DNA of 5,779 nucleotides from Solobacterium sp. (GTDB lineage: Bacteria; Bacillota_I; Bacilli_A; Erysipelotrichales; Erysipelotrichaceae). The position numbers and the translations under genes are program-made. Below are positions 1 through 5,779 of this stretch, piece by piece. The stretch is from the NCBI GenBank assembly GCA_017536845.1, contig JAFWCP010000051.1, positions 1-5,779 on the forward strand. Direction: 5' to 3'. Position 1 is the stretch's first letter, and every line of letters starts with the position of its first letter. Below the pieces are notes generated by a model. It saw only the letters and a list, made by a program, of their open reading frames with translations. It had not been told where the DNA came from and made no database searches.

Positions 1-644
1 ACCATGGTATTCTCTTCCACCCGTTTCTTCAGTTCTTCATCCGGGGTTGCGGTTAAATAGACGGTATGGCCCTTGCAGGAAGAAACGGCAATGCCATGCA
101 GCACCGGGTCCCCCCGGAACGGAAAGGCATCCGGCTCATCCAGGATCAGCAGGTCAAAGGCCTGGTAATAACGGTAGAGCTGATGGGTCGTACACAATAT
201 CAGGTCGCCATCCGTGACCGTTGTAAACCCGCCGCAGACGGCAATGACCTTTGCCCTGGGGAAATACTGTGCCAGCCTGTCCCTTAGTTCCAGCACGACC
301 TGCCTTCTCGGCACGGCAAAGCATACCTTCTTCCCCTTTTTCAGCATCTGGGCAATGCTTAAGACGACCAGTTCGGTTTTCCCTGCCCCACAGACGCAGT
401 GCAGCAGGACATCAGTTGTTTCAGCCAGCGATGCGCATCGGGCGGCAATCTGCGCCTGCTCTTTCGTCAGGGGGTATTTCAGCATGTATTCGCTGCTTTC
501 TTCTGCGGCGGCAGAAAGAGTCACGGGCTGTGCTTCTTCCGCCAGCATGGCCCGGCCAAAGCCGATGCAGCGCCGGCAGTACCAGCCTCTGGAGCCCTTG
601 TAAAACCATTCAGCATCGGTATTCAGACATCTTGGACATTTCAT
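1..644 (-). CDS. comFA: ComFA-like competence DNA helicase/translocase (C-terminal part outside window)
   Basis: Reading leftward from ATG 644-642, the frame is open to the window edge (214 complete codons). The protein begins with a four-cysteine zinc finger (Cys3, Cys6, Cys23, Cys26), then a Q-motif-like LTKEQ (59-63), a Walker A motif CGAGKTE (85-91), a Walker B/DEAD-type motif LDEPDAFPF (168-176) and a motif III LTATP (197-201). This order, and especially DExDAFP together with the N-terminal zinc finger, is the signature of ComFA, the cytoplasmic ATPase that helps pull single-stranded DNA through the ComEC channel in natural transformation. The start is supported by GGAGGTGA at 651-658, six bases upstream. 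The finger begins at residue 3, so the N-terminus is shorter than in Bacillus subtilis ComFA (about 460 residues in total). The second RecA-like domain, and probably comFC, should lie beyond position 1. PriA or another SF2 helicase is the alternative, but the DAFP motif argues against it. Confidence 0.9.
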   Translation of the reverse strand, partial: MKCPRCLNTDAEWFYKGSRGWYCRRCIGFGRAMLAEEAQPVTLSAAAEESSEYMLKYPLTKEQAQIAARCASLAETTDVLLHCVCGAGKTELVVLSIAQMLKKGKKVCFAVPRRQVVLELRDRLAQYFPRAKVIAVCGGFTTVTDGDLILCTTHQLYRYYQAFDLLILDEPDAFPFRGDPVLHGIAVSSCKGHTVYLTATPDEELKKRVEENTM

Positions 645-650
645 TGCGAT

Positions 651-688
651 TCACCTCCACTTTCTATATAGTCGGAAATGATCGGAAA
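651..688 (-). promoter_or_regulatory. comFA leader: ribosome binding site, possible -10 and two direct repeats
   Basis: On the minus strand a strong GGAGGTGA (651-658) precedes the comFA ATG. A TATATA at 665-670 could be a -10 box, but no -35 resembling TTGACA lies 16-18 bases upstream. In that place are two direct copies of TTTCCGA (plus-strand TCGGAAA at 672-678 and 682-688), exactly 10 bp apart, so on one helix face. The sequence shows the repeats and the Shine-Dalgarno site. That they bind an activator compensating for a missing -35 is inference. No ComK box (AAAA-N5-TTTT) or streptococcal cin box is visible. Confidence 0.4.
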
Positions 689-693
689 CGACG

Positions 694-724
694 AAAAAAA
701 CAGCTGCCTTTTTCTCAGCAGCTG
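694..724 (-). terminator. Intrinsic terminator after the GH1 gene
   Basis: On the minus strand, CAGCTGC (724-718) and GCAGCTG (707-701) form a perfect 7-bp stem with a 10-base loop, immediately followed by seven T residues (700-694). It lies 13 bases past the GH1 stop codon. It should end GH1 transcription before comFA, so comFA needs its own promoter or read-through. Confidence 0.85.
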
Positions 725-737
725 CAGAAATGGTTGA

Positions 738-2266
<1,529 letters not shown>

Positions 2267-2271
2267 GAAGA

Positions 2272-4899
2272 TTATCTTTTTCTTCTTTCCAATACCCCGG
2301 TATTCTCATTGAAGTGGTACTTCACCCCGTCAATCACCTTGACGCCTTTGACCATTTCACCGGTGATCAGGTCATAGTAATACGTATTGCCTTCCTGTTC
2401 TGGATACAGATCCGCAAACTTTCCTTCAATCGTCAGCCAGCCTTTGATCATCTTGCCGGAATGGTCATAGCGTACCCATTTGCCCTGGGTGTTCTTTCCG
2501 GATTCCAGGTCACTCTGATAGATATAAGGCATCCAGACTTCCTTGTCACTTGCCTTCGCCCCGTCAAAGATGCAGTCCAGCCAGTACCAGCCCTCGCTTT
2601 CCGGGTCATAGATTTCCCGGCCCCGCTCCGTGCCGTAGACAGTATCCGTGATGTTCTTCACATCACCGGGCATCGCCTGGCGGCGGCCGTTTTCATACCA
2701 GTACTGCCTGCTGCCATACGTGCAGAAGCCAAAGACACGGCAGGCGGCAGGAAGAACTCTGACATCAAGAACTCTTTTCCCGTCTGCCTTGATGGCGGTT
2801 TTCCCTTCCCCAACCGCTGTGACCAGGCCGTCTTCATCCACTTCAGCAACTTTTTCATCTTCACTGAGATATTCTTCCGCTTCCTCCAGCTGCCAGGTGT
2901 CCCCGGGTTCCAGCGTAACTGACTGGCAGGAAGCACCTCCCTGGACAGGGGCAGGAATGGTGACATGGCAGACTGCGGTATACCCTTTCAAAGAAGCGAT
3001 GACATCCGCTTTCCCAGAGCCGACCGGGCTGAGCCAGCCGGTGGAATCAACTGTGACAACATCCTCATCCGTGCTTTCCCAGACAATCTTCCCTGACAGG
3101 TTTGTAACGACATGCAGGCCGAACTTTTCCCATAGATGCAGTGTTGTCTCTTCTTCGGCCATTGCAAAGACCGGCGCTTCCACCGTAACATGAATTGATG
3201 TCATGTACATGTCAAGATACGCATAGACAGTGGTACTGCCTTCATGAATGCCGGTGATGACGCCGTTGTCATCCACGGTGACAGTTTCTTCGTCATCACT
3301 TTGCCAGATGATCTGCCCTTCAAGACTCGTTTCAATTTCCAGCTGCCGGCTGTCACCTTCGGCAACCGTGGCTTCTTCTTCGCTGAAGACAAACAGCGGG
3401 CTTGCGACAGTCACATGGAATACGGCCGTATATTCCCCCAGGGCTGCGGTCACAACGGTTTCCCCTTCCCACAGGGCAGTGACATACCCTGTTTCATCCA
3501 CCCTGGCAATCTTTTCATCTTCACTTGTCCAGAGGATGTCGCCGGCAAGGTTTGTGTTCACAGCCAGTTGTTCACCTTCCCCGACGGTAAGGTTGATTTC
3601 CTCTGTTTCTGCTTCAAACAGCACCTTTTCCACGATCACTCTGAAGGATGCTTCTCTGCCGTCAAGGGATGCAGTGATCCACGTTTCTCCTTCTGCAAGC
3701 GCTGTGACCAGTCCGGTTTCATCCACAATGGCAACGGTTTCATCTTCGCTGCGCCAGACGATGCCGTCTTCTATACCGGTCAGCACTTCCAGACGTCTGC
3801 TTTCCCCGGCGGCAAGATGGATTTCATCCACGTCCAATTCAAAAGGGGAAGGCTCCTTTGCCGTAAACTGAAAGACGTCAATGCCTTCCTCAGTCCCAAA
3901 AGCAAACAGCCCGTCTTCCGTCAGGGTCAGGCTTGCCCCGTTTTCGAAATAGATGGTGTATCCGTCCGGTTTCGGAATCAGGCGAAATGGTGTTGGTTTT
4001 TCTTCAAAAACGATGCCGTTAGACTGTGTTGCCAGATACAGGCCGCTTTCCGCTTCCAGAAATTCATAAAAACCATTCCCAAGATAATGCAGGAAACCGC
4101 TCAGAACAACCTCGCCTTCAGCTGAAATCTCATATTCCCCATCGGCCAGCGGCGCTTCTTCTTCCGGCGTTTCTTCTGCCGGCGGTTCCGGCACAGTGAA
4201 ATACACCGGTTCGGAAACAACATTCCCACCATGAACCTGCGCCTCATACTTTCCCGGCGCCAGCTTTGTTTCATACGAAGTCCCATTGACGGCAATCTCC
4301 ATCAGCTGCGGCCCCTCCAGATTGAGCGTATACTCCCGCACACCGCTCAGCACCGTCCACTGAAAGGAAGTCATACCATCCTCTGCTGTGTCCACCGTCA
4401 GTTCCAGGACTTCCGGTTCGCTTTCTTCTTCGATATCCTTAAAGTGAATATACTCCCCCAGGGAAGCATCGATTTCCCGCTCATGCCATTGATATGTAAA
4501 ACCGTAATTGTATTCTTCAATGACAACCGTGTGGTCTCTGACTTCCCGGACCCAGGCGACATGCTTTGCATTGAAGAGCTTGATAATTGCCCCGACGGCG
4601 GGCTGGTCATCCACCCGGTAGCCATGCTTTCGGGCGTTTTCCGCCCAGTCTTTCGCATCGCCGAGATGCAGTTCATAGTTGCTGATGCGGTAATGGTTTC
4701 GGGTATCCATACACCAGGCCGCAAAAGACGTACAGTTGCCGCAGTTGAAGCCATATGCATCGATCTTGTCCGGATTCCCGCGCCACTCTTCCGGATAATC
4801 ATCTCCGGTCTGATATGCCTGCACCGGTGTACACAATAAAAAGCCCGTAAAAACAGCCAGAAGCGTTTTTACGAGCCGCCTGAAGAAAGAATTTCCCAT
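2272..4899 (-). CDS. Secreted CHAP-domain peptidoglycan hydrolase with five Big2 repeats and a wall-binding C-terminus
   Basis: This is an 875-residue secreted modular protein. Residues 1-28 are a signal peptide (FRRLVK, a hydrophobic core, cleavage after VQA). Residues about 46-152 are a CHAP cysteine hydrolase: Cys56 in GNCTSF, His113 in KHVAWV, then Glu129 and Asn131 in EEYN, matching the Cys-His-Glu-Asn set of CHAP amidases/endopeptidases. Residues about 160-237 look like an Ig-like beta domain, followed by a Pro/Glu linker (238-250). Residues about 252-348 resemble a ricin-type trefoil (DGEYEI, PFRLIPKPDGYTI), which is tentative. Residues 354-717 are five Big2-like Ig repeats. Residues about 722-875 form an aromatic/glycine-rich module (GWYWLD, KEVWMPYIYQ, GKWVRYD, MIKGW) of the wall- or glucan-binding repeat kind. 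There is no LPXTG or transmembrane anchor, so wall retention probably depends on the C-terminus. The likely role is to cut peptidoglycan cross-links or stem peptides during growth or separation; cleavage specificity cannot be read from sequence. The ATG at 4899 is chosen because AAGGGGG lies nine bases upstream and the signal peptide then starts properly. The frame extends to a TTG at 4956 with no such support. Confidence 0.88.
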   Translation of the reverse strand: MGNSFFRRLVKTLLAVFTGFLLCTPVQAYQTGDDYPEEWRGNPDKIDAYGFNCGNCTSFAAWCMDTRNHYRISNYELHLGDAKDWAENARKHGYRVDDQPAVGAIIKLFNAKHVAWVREVRDHTVVIEEYNYGFTYQWHEREIDASLGEYIHFKDIEEESEPEVLELTVDTAEDGMTSFQWTVLSGVREYTLNLEGPQLMEIAVNGTSYETKLAPGKYEAQVHGGNVVSEPVYFTVPEPPAEETPEEEAPLADGEYEISAEGEVVLSGFLHYLGNGFYEFLEAESGLYLATQSNGIVFEEKPTPFRLIPKPDGYTIYFENGASLTLTEDGLFAFGTEEGIDVFQFTAKEPSPFELDVDEIHLAAGESRRLEVLTGIEDGIVWRSEDETVAIVDETGLVTALAEGETWITASLDGREASFRVIVEKVLFEAETEEINLTVGEGEQLAVNTNLAGDILWTSEDEKIARVDETGYVTALWEGETVVTAALGEYTAVFHVTVASPLFVFSEEEATVAEGDSRQLEIETSLEGQIIWQSDDEETVTVDDNGVITGIHEGSTTVYAYLDMYMTSIHVTVEAPVFAMAEEETTLHLWEKFGLHVVTNLSGKIVWESTDEDVVTVDSTGWLSPVGSGKADVIASLKGYTAVCHVTIPAPVQGGASCQSVTLEPGDTWQLEEAEEYLSEDEKVAEVDEDGLVTAVGEGKTAIKADGKRVLDVRVLPAACRVFGFCTYGSRQYWYENGRRQAMPGDVKNITDTVYGTERGREIYDPESEGWYWLDCIFDGAKASDKEVWMPYIYQSDLESGKNTQGKWVRYDHSGKMIKGWLTIEGKFADLYPEQEGNTYYYDLITGEMVKGVKVIDGVKYHFNENTGVLERRKR
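2749..3840 (-). repeat. Five tandem Big2-type repeats, 225 bp period, within the CHAP protein
   Basis: Four units have an exact 75-residue period, marked by the core tryptophan at residues 382, 457, 532 and 607 (VWRSED, LWTSED, IWQSDD, VWESTD). Each is followed by a VDxxGxxxxxxxG strand-turn-strand typical of Big2. Units run at about 3840-3616, 3615-3391, 3390-3166 and 3165-2941. A fifth, degenerate unit (2940-2749) has lost about five residues before the SEDEK segment and has Tyr677 where the tryptophan stood. The repeats are conserved at protein level but clearly diverged in DNA, so the array is old rather than freshly amplified. The domains most likely act as a stalk spacing the CHAP head from the wall-binding tail. 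Confidence 0.85.
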
Positions 4900-4908
4900 A
4901 ACGCTGAT

Positions 4909-4956
4909 CCCCCTTGGTGATGTCCGTAGTTTAGCAGACGTCACCTTATTCAGCAA
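4909..4956 (-). promoter_or_regulatory. Putative promoter and RBS of the CHAP-protein gene
   Basis: On the minus strand TTGCTG (4951-4956) and TAAACT (4928-4933) are separated by 17 bases, matching four of six positions in each sigma-A hexamer. Transcription would start near 4921, leaving a leader of about 21 bases that contains the Shine-Dalgarno AAGGGGG (4909-4915), nine bases before the ATG at 4899. This placement also argues that the in-frame TTG at 4956, which overlaps the -35, is not the start. Confidence 0.5.
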
Positions 4957-4975
4957 TCATCATTTTTACGGCATT

Positions 4976-4992
4976 TGTTCATATTCTGAACA
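4976..4992. promoter_or_regulatory. 17-bp dyad, possible shared operator of the divergent genes
   Basis: TGTTCA and TGAACA form a perfect inverted repeat with a 5-bp centre, in the gap between divergent genes. Its centre (4984) is about 63 bp upstream of the predicted start of the CHAP transcript and about 74 bp upstream of that of the aldolase transcript. Both are activator-type distances. No regulator family was recognised from the half-site. Confidence 0.4.
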
Positions 4993-5021
4993 TATCTGTG
5001 TTTTCCGTTTCATTTTGTTTC

Positions 5022-5050
5022 TTGCCACCGGAAAGAACGGGCTATAAAAT
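5022..5050 (+). promoter_or_regulatory. Strong sigma-A-type promoter of the aldolase gene
   Basis: TTGCCA (5022-5027), a 17-base spacer and TAAAAT (5045-5050) each match five of six consensus positions. A T-rich stretch precedes the -35 (5001-5020). The predicted start point, seven bases past the -10, is A5058, which is the A of the ATG preferred as the aldolase start. Confidence 0.65.
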
Positions 5051-5057
5051 GAGAGCC

Positions 5058-5693
5058 ATGAACAGCGATTGCAGAAAACAGATCATCGAAGCCGGAAGGA
5101 AGCTTCTGCACTCCGGCCTGACCATTGAAACCTGGGGCAACATTTCCATAAGGGATGGGGACAGGATCTGCATCACCCCCTCCGGCATGGATTATGAAAC
5201 CATGGATGAAAACGACCTTGTCATGCTTGACCTGAACGGCAATGTCATCGACGGAAAAAGAAAGCCAAGCATTGAAGCCGGCCTGCATGTGATGATATAC
5301 CGCAATCGGCCTGACGTTTCTGCCATCCTGCACACCCATCCGGTTTCTTCCATGGTCTTTGCCGTCCTTCACGAAGATATCCCGGTCATCTCCGACGAAA
5401 TGGCCCAGGCATTGGGAGGGGCTGTCCGCTGTGCCGCCTACGCCCTGCCCGGGTCAGAAGAACTTGCCGCCAATGCGGCAAAGGCACTCGGAAGCAGCCA
5501 GGCCTGCCTGCTGGCAAACCACGGCGCCGTGCTGGCCGGGAGGACTTTGAAGGAATGCTTTAAAAACGCGGCTGTGCTGGAAGCTTCTTCAGAGGTTTAT
5601 TACAAAGCCCGCACAATCGGGAAACCGGCTGAAATCACCGAAGAGAATGTCCGCTGGATGCGGGACTTCGCCCTGCATAAATACGGACAATAG
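5058..5693 (+). CDS. Class II aldolase (FucA-like), probable methylthioribulose-1-P / deoxyribulose-1-P aldolase
   Basis: The 211-residue protein is a complete zinc-dependent class II aldolase of the FucA/AraD fold. Visible motifs are GNIS (27-30), TPSG (40-43), the catalytic Glu73 in PSIEAGLH, zinc ligands His92 and His94 in LHTHP, and His155 in LLANHGAVLAG. With the start at 5058 these fall at the same numbers as in Escherichia coli FucA (Glu73, His92, His94, His155). Such enzymes cleave a ketose 1-phosphate to DHAP and an aldehyde. The next gene looks like mtnA, so the likely substrates are 5-methylthioribulose 1-phosphate or 5-deoxyribulose 1-phosphate, as for Ald2/DrdA in the 5'-deoxynucleoside salvage (DHAP shunt) pathway; this is inference from context. 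L-fuculose-phosphate aldolase is the main alternative. MtnB dehydratase, a fold relative, fits less well because the HTHP and NHGAVLAG surroundings are aldolase-like. An in-frame ATG at 5049 and a GTG at 4998 are possible earlier starts, but the promoter -10 overlaps the first and lies downstream of the second. Confidence 0.85.
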   Translation: MNSDCRKQIIEAGRKLLHSGLTIETWGNISIRDGDRICITPSGMDYETMDENDLVMLDLNGNVIDGKRKPSIEAGLHVMIYRNRPDVSAILHTHPVSSMVFAVLHEDIPVISDEMAQALGGAVRCAAYALPGSEELAANAAKALGSSQACLLANHGAVLAGRTLKECFKNAAVLEASSEVYYKARTIGKPAEITEENVRWMRDFALHKYGQ

Positions 5694-5701
5694 GAGGAAC
5701 C

Positions 5702-5779
5702 ATGTCCATTCACAACATCACCCACGCGGAAAACATCCGCCTGGAAAACGACGGCCTGGTCATCATCAACCAGACCAGG
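5702..5779 (+). CDS. mtnA: Start of probable S-methyl-5-thioribose-1-phosphate isomerase (truncated by window)
   Basis: An ATG at 5702 follows AGGAGGA (5692-5698), which overlaps the aldolase stop codon TAG (5691-5693), so the two genes are translationally close and surely co-transcribed. Only 26 codons are present. The segment IRLENDGLVIINQTR resembles the N-terminal strand of MtnA (aIF-2B-like family), where an (W/L)xxxxxxILNQxxLP-type pattern precedes the catalytic domain. MtnA converts 5-methylthioribose 1-phosphate to 5-methylthioribulose 1-phosphate, and family members also accept 5-deoxyribose 1-phosphate. The product would be the substrate of the preceding aldolase, which strengthens the call. 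The active-site cysteine and aspartate lie outside the window. Confidence 0.65.
   Translation, partial: MSIHNITHAENIRLENDGLVIINQTR

Noticed and set aside
2749..3840. CRISPR-like or satellite DNA repeats
   Set aside because: The 225-bp periodicity is in frame, conserved mainly at protein level, and fully explained by tandem Big2 domains.
3244..4125. 293-codon open frame on the plus strand
   Set aside because: It is antisense to the Big2 region. Its length follows from the repetitive, biased codons of the minus-strand gene, and it has no RBS and no recognisable domain.
4821..4840. Lipoprotein signal (LLC at residues 21-23) in the CHAP protein
   Set aside because: The residue before Cys23 is Leu rather than Gly/Ala/Ser, and a normal VQA signal peptidase I site follows at residue 28.
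4897..4956. TTG at 4956 as start of the CHAP protein
   Set aside because: It would put 19 polar residues before the signal peptide, has no Shine-Dalgarno, and overlaps the predicted -35 box. The ATG at 4899 has AAGGGGG at the right distance.
4976..4992. LexA (SOS) box
   Set aside because: The half-sites are in the opposite order (GTTC...GAAC). The Gram-positive LexA site is GAAC-N4-GTTC.
4998..5057. GTG at 4998 as aldolase start
   Set aside because: It adds 20 residues with no family counterpart, lacks an RBS, and lies upstream of the strong promoter.

Overview
The window reads as chromosomal DNA of a low-to-mid GC Bacillota (Firmicutes). The support is a ComFA-type competence helicase, strong GGAGG-type ribosome binding sites, a phospho-beta-glucosidase of the PTS sugar type, and a secreted CHAP/Big2 protein whose C-terminal wall-binding module is of the kind seen in gut Erysipelotrichia and Lachnospiraceae. 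Erysipelotrichia is my best guess, but this is inference from protein style only. Coding density is high, and no RNA gene, insertion sequence, CRISPR array or phage gene was seen.

Layout. Positions 1-644 (minus strand) hold the N-terminal half of comFA, cut by the left edge. Positions 645-737 hold a short comFA leader and an intrinsic terminator for the gene upstream of it. Positions 738-2207 (minus) encode a GH1 6-phospho-beta-glucosidase. Positions 2208-2271 hold its leader and a possible extended -10 promoter. Positions 2272-4899 (minus) encode an 875-residue secreted protein: signal peptide, CHAP peptidoglycan hydrolase, Ig-like and trefoil-like regions, five Big2 repeats, and a C-terminal wall-binding module. 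Positions 4900-5057 are a divergent promoter region with a 17-bp dyad. Positions 5058-5693 (plus) encode a class II (FucA-like) aldolase. From 5702 to the right edge (plus) is the first 26 codons of what looks like mtnA, 5-methylthioribose-1-phosphate isomerase.

How the genes work together. The three minus-strand genes appear functionally unrelated: cell wall remodelling, cytoplasmic cleavage of phosphorylated beta-glucosides, and DNA uptake. The terminator separates GH1 from comFA. The plus-strand pair is the most informative: a FucA-type aldolase followed, with the ribosome binding site overlapping its stop codon, by an MtnA-like isomerase. This matches the known salvage route in which 5-methylthioribose or 5-deoxyribose 1-phosphate is isomerised and then cleaved to DHAP plus an aldehyde. 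The aldolase promoter sits so close to the gene that the mRNA may be leaderless.
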